Source of the DNA: Opisthocomus hoazin
Taxonomy: Eukaryota; Chordata; Aves; Opisthocomiformes; Opisthocomidae
Direction: 5' to 3'
Assembly (NCBI RefSeq): GCF_030867145.1
Contig: NC_134436.1
Location: forward strand, 5,332,001-5,396,000
DNA: 64,000 nt
Part shown: positions 37,101 through 50,149 of the stretch, piece by piece
How the letters are laid out: each line of letters begins with the position of its first letter
Position numbering within the stretch: the first letter of the stretch is position 1
The notes under the pieces: model-generated
Seen by the model: only the letters and a program-made list of their open reading frames with translations
What the model was told of the DNA's origin: nothing
Database searches by the model: none
Program-made: the position numbers and the translations under genes

Positions 37101-40100
37101 TATCCTTTGGCTGCTGCTTCCCACTGCCTGGGCGCCTTGTGTGGTGCTTGCAGAGGCAGCAGATGCAGTGACAGCCAGGACTGCCAAAGAGAGGACCCTT
37201 CATGGGCTGGTGCTGCTCAGCTGCTGAGATATGCTGGCCCACAAAATGGCTCTTTATAAGGTATTGTCTAACAAAAGAGTGTTCCCTTTAAGTGGCTGGG
37301 TCCCCTGCTGTTGGTCCGAGCTCGAGATGAGTGGGTCTTTTCTTTTGGACTGAAGGGTGCTGATGTTGCGAACACAGTTGTCGTCCCTTGGAAATGAAAA
37401 TCACAGAGGAAAACCACTTGCTTCTGGTTGTATCTCTGTTTTCCTCCTTTCCCGGTCTAGGTTTTGGGCTGCTGGAGCCTGCCTTTGCTGTGGCTGAGGG
37501 GCGGTGGGACGGAGCTAAGGTATTGCTCCTGATGGAACCCCACACTCTGACGAGCAGTGAGCACGGCCGTGGAGCTCAGGAGGGACCTGTGGGCTGGGAG
37601 CAGGCCTGCTGCTTGGAAGGTTTCCTGCTGCTCTGAGTCTCTCTCCGTGACCCGTCGTTGTGCACGCTTGTAAGGCCCAGGCGCGCGGTTTGAACGTCGG
37701 TAGCGTAGCGGTGGCTGCAGCCTTCCCTGCGAGAGGAGCCACGCGGAGCCTGCAGCCCGCGAGTGGGGTGGCCGGTGTGACTGGCAGCACGCACAGGCTA
37801 CCGTGGTGGCTAAGGCATGCTCAGAAATGCTGTTTGGTAACCTCTGTTGGGATTCGTGAGGTGTACAGAGACAGGTTCCCTGATTTGTCGCTGTGTCATG
37901 AGGATTTAAGATTGAGGAGCTCTTTGAAGCACCGGTACAGCCTGTTCTGCCATGACAAGGTGGAGATGAGCGCCGGCGTGACTTTTCTTCTCCAAGGAAA
38001 ACAGGGTTTTGCACAGATCGCAAGCTCTGCCGCTGTGCGAAGAGACCAGACGAATCGCAGAGATGAGCGCTCTGTGCAGCATCAAAGTCTGCCCGTCAGA
38101 AGCCAAGGTGCTCAGAAACTCCAGCTCAGCGTCCTTCATGTCTGGGCAGCAAAAGGAAAGGTGGGCTCTGAACCGGGAGTCACCTGGGGGATCAAAGCTC
38201 TGCTTAGCGGAGGCTGACGAGGCAAAAGGCAGGACGACAGCAGGAAGGTCACAGCCTGTGCGAATGGCTGGGGCCATCTCATAACGGCAGTCGGGCCTCC
38301 GGAGCGGCCCGTGAAGCCTTCTCCTCCGCTGCAGGACCTGCGTTGAGCCCTGAGGAAGCAGACAGCCTGCGCTTGGCCGGAGCGATTCTGCAGCGCCCGA
38401 GGGATTGTTTAATTAAAAGGATGCTGCACTGTCACACTCTCAACTATTTTTTCCATGTGTCTCTACAAGTAACACCTTAAATAGCTCTCCCTGTGTGATG
38501 AGATGAGAGAAGAAATGTATTTTTCAGCTGTGGACTCCTTGCATTTGATGGTGTTTTGTGTGCAGGCAGTTTCCTTGCTTCTTCCCTGGTTCTTATTAAG
38601 CTAAAACAGTGCCCAAGGACCAACAAAGACTGGAACGTTTGCTCCTCGGTGCAGTGTGAGCACTTGTCAGTCTGTAACCAGCTCACGAGCAGAAAGGCAA
38701 AAAACCATTCCCCAAAGCAGAGGTGGCAGATAATGAAGAACAGGAGAGGGAAGGAATTATGTTCTCTTTCAGCTTCCCGTGTCTGTGCATTCACTTCTTC
38801 ATTTGCAGCCCTTGGAGAGCTCTTTGCTGTTTTAAATTTCCTTGGGGAAAAAACCTGCTGAGTGAATGCTGCCTGCTGCCGGCTGGCTGTTCTGCTTTGG
38901 CCTCGGACTGGGGAGGCTCTTGCGCTTCGGGAGCAAGACTTGCCTTTTCATCTGGGTGGGAAATGCCTGGGTAGAAGAATGGAAATCATGGTAAGAATTG
39001 CTTCTAGATGGTTGTACTGGTAGTCTCTCTGTTCTCTCTTCATACTTGTTACTGTTAATTGCTCATGAACGGCGTCCTCTGAGACCACTTTAAAAGTACT
39101 GAGGCAGTGAAAAAAATAAGAGAACTTGAATAATGCCTTTCATCCAAGCACGTGAGGCTGTTGCTGCAGACCTCAATGGAGGGAGCCCTGTGATTCCCTT
39201 GGTTATAACCATGGCGTCTGTGTTAGGAGGGGAGCGACTGGGCCCCGGCGTGGGGAGCGACTTGTGCGGGTTCCCGCAGAGAGCTGGGGCCACGCCAGGA
39301 GCAGTCCTGAGGCAGCCTGCTTGGCAGCAGGCTACGTTCAGCCCGGAGAGGTCCTCGTTCCCCTTCAGGGAGGGTTCGAGACTGTCTTGTTAGGGCTGTG
39401 TTCTGGGTTTTGCTGCCAGTGGCCCATCTGGCAGCTCCTGGGTGGGTTTGGGCCATGAGGTGGATCCCAGTGGCTTTTCAGCTGGGAACTTGCCACGAGA
39501 CTGGAAGCATGGGGGAGCCTGGCTCGCTTGCAGAGCGGGTCCTGAGCTGGGCCTCCTGTCCTGTGCCGTTAATTCCATGGATTGCAATGACACGTTAATC
39601 CTGTCCGCACAGCCGGAGCTGACGGCGGGCGAGCCACACGTCTGCTGCCCGCTCCCTGCTGTGACCTGTGCCCGTGGGTTGTCACGCCGAGTAAGAGCTG
39701 TCACCGCCGCCCGGTGCGCTGTAGAGAGGTGAAGAAACGCATGTTTCATGACCTTTGCCGCTCACCGTTTCTGGCAGGTCAGCAGGGCTGTAGGACAGGC
39801 TTCGCTTGCCCGCCGTCAGCGCAGCTCCGCGCCGGGCGCTCCGCGGGGCTGCGGCAGCGGGACATGGCAGTCCCAACGGGAAACCTCCGAGCCGGAGCTG
39901 GCAGCGAGGGTCTTGGCGGGGGCGGCTGAGGCACAGACGTGGGGGATAGATACTGGTACGGGTGCAGGCTGCATGGTGCCGGTGCTGCTGTGGGAGCCGT
40001 GTGCCCGATAGATCGGTGTCGGTTTTCTGTAACACTGAGTCTGGATTTTGCCTGTTTTTGTAACCTCTTAATTGAGTCTTTTCATAGGGAAGCCGGCACC

Positions 40101-41587
40101 TGACAGGGGAAGGAGGTTGTCATGCGATGTGAGAGCCCTGACTGAGCAGCAGGAACCTGGAAAATATGAAAAGCTGTTTCCAGAGAGGCTGGGAGTATGC
40201 CAATGAAATGTCTGGCTCTTTGTGGGCCCAACAGCAGCGGGACGTCAGGGTGCCCTGTGCCCTGGCCAGTGCGGTGTGTGCTTTCTTTCCTGTTAGATTC
40301 TCCAAGCTTGGGAAAGCAGAGGGGTTAAAAGAAAATATGCCGATGCTGGCAGACTCCCAGGTTAGTCCGAGCCAAGGCATCACCTTGCAAACAGGGGCTG
40401 ATGGAAACGGCAGATATGTTTGGGGAGAAAAATGTCACTCAGTTGTATGTGCTGTGCATGGGAAATTGCAAGGAGCAGGAGAGGGGAAAAGGTATGGACA
40501 GGAGGAGAGGCGTTTCCAGCTGGGGTTTGAGACGATGGGGAAGGGGAAAGCTGTTTCAGATGGCTGAGGTCAGGCAGTGTTGCAGCTTTTGGGAGGATGT
40601 ATGTTCTCAAGTTCCCTGCACATCTCTTGTCTCCAGGGAAGTCCTAAATTGGTGCAGATCAGCCCCTGCACTCTGGTACGGACTCGAATGTGCTCGCTAG
40701 CCCCAAAGCTCTGCAGAGTGAGGATGTCGTGTGTGTGTGCAGGCAGTCGCAGGGCCCGTCAAGAGCAGCTGCCAGAAATTGGTATAGGTGCATTTTTTAT
40801 AAAAAATGAATGATAAATTCAGTCCTCTGATCTCTGTGGCATGCTCTGGTTTTGTGCGCTCCATCCTGAGCAGAGCTGAAGATCCCCGTGTCCTGGGTCG
40901 AGGGCTCTCTGGTGTGGAAGGTCTGAGGGCTGCCGGAGGCAATGCCGGCTGCAGCCCCTGGCAGCGGGGAGCTCGCCGAGCCCCGGCAGAGAGTGGCCCC
41001 TTCTGCCGTCGCCGCTAATGAGCGGGTGGAGAGGATGACGGCAGCTTTGCTCAGACTTCAAACCACCGAAGTATAAAGCTGTGCTCTTGCCCTCTGGAGA
41101 GCAGCGTTTTCTGCGAATGCTGGTTTCTGGAGGAATTCATTAAGTAAATTTAATTGATAGACTAAACGATGTTTGATGTTAAACCGCATGAGGTTGGTTG
41201 TGTAAACAACAGGGTTGGATTTGCTGTGGTTGGGTAGAAGGGGCGATACCGGCTTTATCCATAAGTGCCCGCAACAACCCGCTCCGCTGCCGCTGTGCAG
41301 AGCCGTGGCCGGAGCTGGTGATGCCGCCGGGTGCCGAGCGCTGCCCTCGCCGTGCCTGGGCACTGCTCTGCCGTCTCGTGTTGCCAGACACATCCGTGCT
41401 CTGCTCTCGCTTGATCGGCACCCGGCAGCGCTTGTAGGTGAGCAGCTGTTAGAGGGGTGGATGCTAGCTGATGGCTAAGCAGGCAGCCTGCAGGGTTATT
41501 AATATTTATTCTTATTATTTGTTAGTGACACTTATAAAAGTTGCATGATTGCACGGTGTATGCCAGGCTCTGTAAGCATGTGTTTCT

Positions 41588-42135
41588 GCCGTGGCCTCAT
41601 CTGGAGTACTGTGTCCAGTTCTGGGCTCCCCAGTTCAAGAAGGATGAAGAGCTACTGGAGAGAGTCCAGCGGAGGGCTACAAGGATGGTGAGGGGACTGG
41701 AGCATCTCCACTACGAGGAGAGGTTGAGGGAACTGGGCTTGTTCAGCCTGAAGAAGAGAAGGCTGCGAGGGGACCTTATAAATGCCTACAAATATCTGAA
41801 GGGTGGGTGTCAGGAGGATGGGGCCAAGCTCTTTTCAGTGGTGCCCAGTGACAGGACAAGGGGTAATGGGCACAAACTGAGGCACAGGAAGTTCCATCTG
41901 AACATGAGGAGGAACTTCTTCCCTCTGAGGGTGACGGAGCACTGGAACAGGCTGCCCAGGGAGGTTGTGGAGTCTCCTTCTCTGGAGATATTCAAGACCC
42001 GCCTGGACAAGGTCCTGTGCAGCCTGGTCTGGGTGACCCTGCTTCGGCAGGGGGTTGGACTAGATGACCCACAGAGGTCCCTTCCAACCCCTACTATTCT
42101 GTGATTCTGTGATTCTGTGATTCTGTGATTCTGTG
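41588..42135 (+). mobile_element. CR1 LINE 3' fragment, ATTCTGTG type, well preserved
   Basis: This is a 5'-truncated CR1 copy of about 550 bp. It encodes the C-terminal end of ORF2 without an internal stop, in one frame that can be read from 41541 to 42104. Recognisable blocks include [39 protein letters not shown] and [10 protein letters not shown]. The copy ends in five exact tandem ATTCTGTG octamers at 42096-42135, the hallmark CR1 3' terminus. The intact frame and perfect octamers suggest a relatively young insertion. It lies in the sense orientation in SIL1 intron 1 and cannot be mobile because the endonuclease and reverse transcriptase domains are missing. Confidence 0.96.
42096..42135 (+). 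repeat. CR1 terminal octamer array (ATTCTGTG)x5
   Basis: Five perfect head-to-tail copies of ATTCTGTG form the 3' terminus of the CR1 element. CR1 uses such short repeats in place of a poly-A tail. The array is a microsatellite in its own right and may differ in copy number between individuals. Confidence 0.95.
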
Positions 42136-45100
42136 GCTGTCCTCCTCCCTCCCCATCCCCACCACCCCATGTCAAAATCTCTCCGTGTGTGCTGGTCCCA
42201 GTTCGGAGCGGTGCTTCTGCTGCAGCTCGGCGCAGGACCTGCTCCCTGGGGACCCGCTGTGCCTGCCCAGCAGAGCTCAAGCTGCGATTTGTTCCCGTAG
42301 ACGTAAAAGCGTATCCTCCTTGCTGCGTGGGTTCTCTGTAGGCAGCCGAATATGGGAAGGTGTTCCCACAACTTTTCCCTTGTGTAGGAGTGTTTTTAAC
42401 ACGCCAGAGCAGAGTCCTGGTAGGAGTAAATGATGAGGAGCAAGCAAGAAGAATAAGCGTTTTTTTAAGCAATTTCATAAGCGGTGTCAAGGGGACTGTC
42501 TGTATTGCAGCTGCGCCCTCTGCGCTGAATTCTTGGTGGTGTAAGGGTGTTTGCAAACAAGTGGTGCTCCCTGTCCTGTCTTTCACCCATGTGTGTGGGG
42601 CTCTGTGGCCAGGTGGGACCCTCTGGCAGGGGCTGGGGGCTGCCGGCGCAGTGGGCTCCTGCGCAGAGCTGGGAATACTCCCTGGTGGCACGACCGTGCT
42701 TTCCCAACGGCAGGTCGCCAGGAGGAGCAGAGCCGCTGGGAGCATCTGGAGCACGGCAGAAGTGGATGTGATGTCAGACCTTGAGCGAAGCTGCATGGAG
42801 CCTGTGCCAGCCCAGCGCGATGGGTCCCTACCCAGCGAGGTCTTTCCTGCCCAGTTTGTCCTGGGAGAGTCGAGGACAAACATTCGGGGCTCCTTCAGGA
42901 ACATTGTGTGGGTCCCTGAAAGAAGCTCCTTGCTGTGTCTGGTTTTGCCATTCAGGGCTCTTCTGCTTTGCATAAGGTGTTAGGTTCAGTATTATTATTT
43001 TATTCTGTTTTTATGATTAATTTTTATTCGGAGCCAGTTCTTTGATCAGTCAAGCATATTCAGGTCTCTTCCAGGATCTTTGCAGTTTTAATATTGGCTT
43101 TAATGAAGAGGAAGTTTCACTCCTGCCTCCTTTTGGAAATGTTGCTGATCAGGACCTGTCCGTGGCAGGAGGGAGCTGAGACAGACGAATGGAGCAGGAG
43201 GTCCATGGTGCTTCCTGGGTGCCTGTCGATCAGCTGTGCAGAGCTGCAGCAACTCCCCTGGGCACTGCACCTAGGGCAAGCACAATTAGTTGCTAGGCCT
43301 TTTCTCGGGGACGAAAAAGCATGAAAAGAAGAGGAAGATGGGGGAAAAGTGGTATCGGAGACTCACAAGTCCTGTTCTTAGTGAAGGCAGTGGGGACCAC
43401 TCACATTGTGCAAGGTTTGGTAGCTCGTTGTGTTTGTTACAGCTTCTTGCCCATCGGCTTGCACCTTCCTGCTGGATCCTCTGCATCAAAACGCGCTGCA
43501 GGTAGCCATCTCCAGGTGCACGTGTTTGGAAGGACAGGACCTGTGCTCTGTCTTTATGAAAGCCGTTGGGTTTTTAATATGGGCAAGTTGTCTTCTCGTG
43601 GCTCCCGTTTCCAGAGGAAATCAAAGAAATGCTGTGTTTCATGCCAGAAGCCATGGTGCAATGTCCAGGTACTGTCAGGGCAGGGAGAGCTGAGGCAGGT
43701 CTTCAGGATTGAGACCTGCTAAGCAGACACGTGGTCGTCTGGGCCTGCGTGCACCAAAATGAGCATTTCCAGGCTGGCTTTTCGTAGCTTGGTTTGTACT
43801 TACCAGGAGCCTTTGTGTGTCTCTGCCTCTGGGAAGAAAGGGTGATCGTATTTGCAGGTTGGTCCTGCTCTTCTGTTTGAAAGCAGAGGGTTGCGCAGAC
43901 CTGACTGTGCTCGGAGGGGAAGGGCAGTGTCCTGTGGCCGCCTGCTAATCTGCTGTTTGTCCACCAGCTGTTTCTTCTCTTACGCGTAGGCTGAATTTCA
44001 GAGTGAAACCTCCTCTTTCTCCTGGCGGTGTAGCTGCACGGTCATCATCTGAGGAGGGACTGCTGGCCGCAGGACGTTCCCAGGGTGTCTGACTGACACT
44101 GCTCTGCTCTGTGGTAGCAAGTCAGCAAAAACAGGTGCTCGTTACGGACCTGGGGACCCTATTGCTCAGAGGAAGAAATTTCAGGTCAGGTCAGTTAAAT
44201 TTCCTTCTCTTTCCCCCTTGCATTGCACATCACTTAGCGCATCATGATGGTCTCGGCCATAGATGCCAGCATCATTAAAATGACATCGTGTTTGAATGGG
44301 GATCTTGTCTCGACACTGACTGTAGTATGTCCCCTGACTGCATCCCTTCAGTCAGACAGCCCAATTTACACATCTGTCTTTAAAACAGCTTCGTTAACTG
44401 TTATTGCCCATCAAACTTTGGCTTCAGCCTGAGAGGCTGTAAGTGCTTGGAGGTCTTTGTGTCACCGGTTCAGCTGAAGGGTGCTTGGGCTGTGTTCCTC
44501 GATGTCTTTGATTGTTCTCCAGTGCTGCCTTACGCTCGGCAAGGGGAGCTCGGTGAGTTATTTGTGCTCCTAGACACACAAAGCGCTGTTGGTGCTTTCG
44601 TTACCACTGGCTGTCTCAGTGAAGGGTGGCTGGAAGGTACCCTGCCTGAACTAGTACATTTGCAGACAATTTTGCAAGACGTATAATTCCCGTGCTGCTC
44701 CCTCAGCCCCGAGATGAGAACAGGATTAGCTTACTGTTATTGCTTCCAGTTGGCCGTAAAACCAGAGCCTGGCGAGGGGGCTGGGGAGCTCTGTGGGACG
44801 TCCGTGTGCTCTCCTGGAGCAGTGGATTAGAATTCAGATGAGGCTTCAGATGGATTTATTGGAGTGGCACAGTATACGCCGCGTGGGCTTTTGAGTTAGG
44901 ACATGAAAGAGTGGTGCGTTCCCAGCAGCAGAAGGCATTAATGAAATATGTTCCTCTTACTGACTTGCTTTGAACTGTCACCTGTGACTACGGCAACCAC
45001 ATTCACGGGGCTGTGCCGCACTTACTGATGCGCAGCTAGTGAAATCAGGAAAAATGTCCCTGCTAATAGAGAACAGAATGGAAATGCTGTTGTTCCTGTG

Positions 45101-46339
45101 GCCGCTGGTGCAGATGGGGCTTTCTGGAGCCACAGAGCAGAACCTTCCTGGGCTGCGAAGCTGAGAACGTCGCCCACCCTGATGTGAGGACAGCTGCCAG
45201 GAGCAGAGGCTTCTTTGAGTGTGACCCATTGCTCTTTCCCTAGTAACTGACTTTCTTTGACTTAAGACGATTATTGGGGAAAAAGCCCAACACCCCACAA
45301 GGGGAATTTGTGATCCTCCTGTAGTAGCTCTGGTGCTGACTGGCTGCAGCTGTACGTGGGTGCTGCTGGATCCAAAATAATGTCCTTAAATCGGAGCAAA
45401 TGCTCCCCATGCAGGTGGGGTCATGGCTACCACCCGTTCTGCTCTGCAGGCTGCATGGGTCGTTTCTGAAAATGCAGTGTATCCACCTAACATTGGTTTT
45501 GGAAACCTCATGCCCTCTGTGTACCTCTGTCTTGTAAGGCGATGTCAGCCTGCACAGGTTTCTCTCCAGGAGCTTCAAACCTCCGTGTTTCACATGTTAG
45601 GTCCTCCTGCCTACCTGGGACCTAACCAAACTGCTAATTGTTGTGCAGATGTCATCTTCCAGGCAGGCGTGAGGTTGTAGGCTTTAAAGAGGCTGTGCTG
45701 TCATTTGCTGCCAGCCTTCTCGGTACACGTGAGCGCTATTTTCGTGGGAGTGCGCGTTTTCTTTCAGCCACTGCTTTGTTGAACTTCTTTTTCTTCTTTT
45801 CTTTCTTTATTTCTAGGCTTGCAGGTAAAGTTTTAAGGATACATCTATTTTTCATTATCCCAGTTTTGTCGCTGGTTTTATAACTTAAAAAAAAACCCCC
45901 ACAACCCAAACCTAAAAACCTGTTTTCTGTGTAAAAAGCAGCAGTTTGTTCCCGGGTGCGCTGAGGGGAGGACTGTATGTCTTGGTCGGTTTCCGACTGA
46001 GGTCCTGACTGCGGCATTGGCCAGAAGTGTACGCCCATCTGCTGGGAGCAGAGGGAGTCTGAGCCCATGAGCTCTGCTCTGGGTTTTCCAGCTCAGGAAC
46101 CTGGGTGCTGGTTGTAGCCCAGTTGCACTTGGCAGTGCCCCAGGAGAGATGGAGGCTTTGGCCACAGGTTGTCGTTGCCTGCCTTCTGAAAACGGAGAGC
46201 TTTTCTTCTACCCCAGCTGAAGTTTAATAAGGGCTTTTGGGTACCTGAGGTGGTTCTTTGGCCCTTTAGAAAAGAGGAGGATGTCAAAGGAGGATATCAA
46301 GCACCAGGTCAGAAACACAGGGTGGTACTTTCATGTGTG

Positions 46340-46450
46340 GTGTGAATTAAGGAGTGGAACTCGTTGCCAAGTTGCTGTGGGTGTCAGAAGTCCAGATCCG
46401 CTCCAAAAGCAGTCAACGGGAGGAACAAAACTCCAGTTGATGTAGATCTG
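46340..46450 (+). mobile_element. Ancient CR1-like fragment
   Basis: The stretch GTGGAACTCGTTGCCAAG followed by TGCTGTGGGTGTCAGAAGTC resembles the end of a CR1-type ORF2, where the protein typically reads a W-N-x-L-P motif followed by V-V-E-A-K-S. It is highly diverged and without a clear 3' terminus, so it would be a much older insertion than the other copies. The family assignment is tentative. Confidence 0.4.
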
Positions 46451-47940
46451 AGTGCAAAGGTAGAGTCTGTTGTTCAGGAATACCCTGGGTCAGGGGTTTT
46501 TGGAAGCTGCAGAAGTGCATTACATGTATTACTAGATGTCCACCAGTGACCAGCATGATGTGGTGTTTTGCCTTTTATTTTCTTTTTTTGGCAAAAGCAA
46601 AAACCAATCAGAAAGAGGAAGAAATAACATAGTGGAGTGGGGAGACAAGACAGCAGTAAAGGGGTAGAAGGAGAAGACTCCATTCCCTCTGTGTCCCCGA
46701 AGTCTTTGGGGGCAGAGGTCCTTTGGTGGCAGGAGTTGGTGTTGGGTGTGCCTGTGAGGGTATTTTCTGCTTTGTGGAATTGAAGGTAGTTGCTTCAAGG
46801 AAGGAAAAAATCTGTGATGCAATGTGCTGTCCTGATGGACAGCAGAGATGGAAAGGAAGATATTTAGGACTGCACGTATGGGAGGAAATTCTTTAAAACC
46901 TGGATAGGAGTAGGACCAGGCTTGATGGAGAGATGAGTAATGAAGCAGTGTTTGAACGGAACTAATCAGTCCCATCTTCTTTCAAAAGACATCATTTGGT
47001 TTAATTTAGCAGCGTGTAAATTTAGAGCCAATCAAAGGAAATACTTCTCCAGCCTGTGTGCTGGCAGGCTGCTCCATTCTCTACCCGAGTGTAGAAGCAG
47101 CGAGCTGAAGGCTGTAGGTGGATTTGAAGCCTCGTGTTGCGAGGCAGTGGAGGCACACGTGTGTGAGCGTGGTTACACACGTAGCGGTGGGGGTACGGGC
47201 TCCGTACCGGGGAGACTGGCAGCCACAAGAGCAGCACCCTTCCTTTTTTCCCCTCTCCTCTAGTTCAACGCGTGGTCTGCGGTCGGCTGGGGCAGCTGAG
47301 TGACAGGGGGATGCTTTATGGCCCACTGCAGGCGCAGGCAGAGCCGGCTCCTGGGCTCACGGTCCGGAGGAGCCGGTGCTCTGAGCAGCAGGGAAAGCCT
47401 TGCACTGTTGGAACCACTGAGTAAACCTTGTTCATCCTGCAACATGTTGCTTTCCTCAAGCAAAGCCTACATATGGATTTAGATAAACTCCTGATCCTTT
47501 GACGGCTGGTGTTTTTGTTTGATTTGAATAAACGCAGCTACTTCTGTGCTTAAAAAATGGCACACGCATAAAAAGCCTTTCTCAGGGTTGCACTGGTTTT
47601 TAGTTTTCCCTGTCGTTGTCGTTCATCGCACTAACACAGTGATTTTTAAACAAGACTTACAGGTCTCTTCATATTTTCCAGAAGACACGTAAGCCCTTGC
47701 TGGGTCAGTATAAGCTGTTTTGTCATTACCTGTTGAAAACTCCATTAGCAGTAAAATCTGCACCCCTTGCTGTCAGCTGCTCCTGATGAGGCCCATGTGC
47801 CAACACCTAGAGGTGTTCTGTTCCCTGTGGTGTCGCACCCCTCAACCCGTGCTGTGTTGCTAAATGTCATGTAAAGAATGCTGAAACCTGTGAAAACATG
47901 GACTAAAATATTGCTGGTTTTGTTTTCCTTTGCATTTCAG

Positions 47941-48055
47941 GCTGGTAGCAATGTCTGACCGGGCTGGTCTCCTCTCCACCCCTGCCAAAGTCAACCTGCT
48001 GGTCTTGGTGGTTTCTGCAGTGTTTTCGTGGTCGAGCCTGAGCGACAGAGTTCCC
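47941..48055 (+). CDS. SIL1: SIL1 exon 2: start codon and ER signal peptide
   Basis: The exon follows a strong acceptor (TTTGCATTTCAG ending at 47940). It has ten untranslated bases, an ATG at 47951-47953 with G at -3, and 35 codons ending in phase 0 at the donor CCC|GTAAG (GT at 48056). The encoded N terminus starts MSDRAGLLSTPAK and continues into a hydrophobic core VNLLVLVVSAVFSW and a polar SSLSDRVP tail, a typical cleavable ER signal peptide. The human protein also has about 35 residues before the shared KEFALT motif, and its signal peptide sequence is quite different, as is usual. The open frame runs past the donor into the intron, but the splice site and the exon 3 match show that the exon ends here. 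SIL1 acts in the ER lumen and exchanges nucleotide on BiP. Confidence 0.88.
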
Positions 48056-50133
48056 GTAAGTGTTGGCTGCTCCAGCCAAGAGCTGCACTTGCAAAGGGCT
48101 GTCCAGCTGCTGGAGTCTCTGGTGGGGCGACAGCCTCACCTGATCCCTCTGTAGGGCCAAGAAGAATGCAGCAGCGGCTGGTGAATCGCCTCTTCTTGAC
48201 AGTGGGTCTTCCACAACAACATTTCAGAAGGGCTTTTTTCTGAAGACTGCTTGCCTCACCCCAGGAAATCCAGAATAAGCTTGATCTGGAGGGCTGGCAA
48301 TGGGAACAGTGCAACTTGTGCAGCTCTCTTGTTTGCTAGGTGTCACTTTTTCTGTTTGGAGTTGTCACACGTTCCCTGCATGGCAAGAGACCAAGCTAAT
48401 TATACTGTCTAGTGGCAAGAGGAGGGGAAGAGGTGGCCTCGATTAGGTCCTAGCTGTGCCTCTGTTGAGTCACCACAAGTGAGTCAGGCTTAGAGGAGCA
48501 TCCTTTCAGGTCATTGCATCCCATGTGCATGGATTTTGCTACTTGCAGTGTTATTTCGAAGCTGCGGTTGAGGCAAATGGGTACTGTCTGCCCCTTTGCA
48601 TTTGTACAGGTGTGCAGAACTCCCCGATTTGGATTCTGCTGCTGAGCCCGAGGTGCCAGGCCCCGCTAGATTAGCAGGTCTGGAAAGCTTCCTTGAGGAA
48701 ACAAGAGCAGTAGAGAGTGGTGGTTTTTTAGTTTAGTTAATGCTATGGAAGCAGGGGGGCCCCCAGCAACACTGCCGTAGGGGATCGCTGGACCCCAAGT
48801 TCTTGGACGCTCTCTCCTGCCTTTGCGTTGCAGCTGGTCTGTTGGTGGTGTGGTGCAGCTGTCTGGGGGTGTGCAATCACCCACAGCAAATACAAGGGGC
48901 AGGTTGCGGTATAAGGCTGTGCCTCAGGCCCACCTGGGGTCATGTAACGGTGAGATAATCTGTATTTCAGGGAGGGAGAGGAGGGAGGCCTGGGATAGAG
49001 CGTGGTCATCCCAGCTGGAGAACAAGCACTGGGACAGCCACCCAGTGATACGTGCCCGAACTGGCAGGCAGCGGGTGCCGAGGTTGAGACAGGATTAATG
49101 CAATGGGTGGTTAACTCTCCCGTCGCCTTTTCCTGCGCTCCCACTGCAGTGGCTCTGTGGTGGCCACATCCTTCCTTTGCTGCAAACAGGCAGCAGTTTG
49201 TCTCAGACCCTCCCTGCTGAGGCTTTTCAGCTTCCCGCAGTTGATTTCAGACTGATACAGCAAGGAGGCTTTTTGCCTTGAAGGAAATTTCCATTGTTCT
49301 TTAGAAAGCATCTTTCTTTCTACTATTTTAATTGGGAAAACAAACCAAAAAGGATTATACTTAATTTCTACATAAATGAAGAGTCACTTGTGTGTTGTTG
49401 TCCATTTTTGCTAGAAATGCTGATGAGAGTGGGGTATTGCAAAGTAGTTGTGGGCCAAGCAGTGGTAGTGATGTTTAAATGGACCAAGTCACATCCTTTT
49501 ATCCTTACTGAACATTTAGACCACCGCATGAGCAGAGGCAGTAAATATCAGCCATCTCCATTATGTGTTTCAACGGATACAACACTCGGAGGCCTGTTGG
49601 TAAATTTACAATGGCCTATATCGTTAAGTCCCTCTTGAATAATATTATAGTAGCGTAAATAAGCTAAGTAATAACTGCTCTGACTCATTTATTTTAGTCC
49701 TGTTGCGTCTTGGCTCAGAAAATGTTAACATTGATTTTCATCAGTAGAACCTGGCTTTTTATGTTTATGGTTGCTACTGATCTTTGAGCATTTGTCATAA
49801 TTTTAACGATTTCCAGCCTCTGATGCACTAAGCGAAAGCTGGAGTTAAGCTGTGTTTTCCAGTGTATTTCTGAAATTTCAATCCTTTTTGTCAGATAAGA
49901 TAAAAATATTCTATAGGTTTGTCAACCATCTTGATGTGTTACCACTGTCGTTGCTAATTGTACGTGCTCTGCTCGGGCTGACATTTCTCTTGCTCAGAAA
50001 CACTCTCCTAGGCTGGATAATGGATATTTGTATGCAAAGCACCCAGAATCTGCCAGAGAATATGCATGCGTTTTTTCCAAGAAGTGAAGACAGAACATGG
50101 CCTAAAATTTCCAGTTAACCTCTTAATTGACTC

Positions 50134-50149
50134 TTTTTTTTTTTTTTTT
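50134..50149. repeat. Poly-T run (T16)
   Basis: Sixteen consecutive T residues lie in SIL1 intron 2. This is a simple repeat only. Confidence 0.9.

Larger units (their letters stand above)
24493..47940 (+). other. SIL1: SIL1 intron 1
   Basis: This 23.4 kb intron begins GTGAGTGG and ends in the acceptor TTTTCCTTTGCATTTCAG. It contains one clear CR1 insertion (41588-42135), a much older CR1-like fragment near 46345-46440 and a possible decayed LINE near 28065-28165. The remaining open frames are short or of biased composition. The longest, 387 codons on the minus strand at 41810-42973, runs antisense through the CR1 and looks incidental. No snoRNA, tRNA or nested gene was recognised. Confidence 0.8.

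Noticed and set aside
42096-42135. CRISPR-like or satellite array
   Set aside because: The short direct repeats have no spacers and form the known 3' terminus of a CR1 element.
47930-48154. Longer SIL1 open frame starting at 47930 and running past 48055
   Set aside because: The upstream ATG lies inside the splice acceptor region, and the extension past 48055 reads into the intron after a good donor; the exon 3 match requires the splice.
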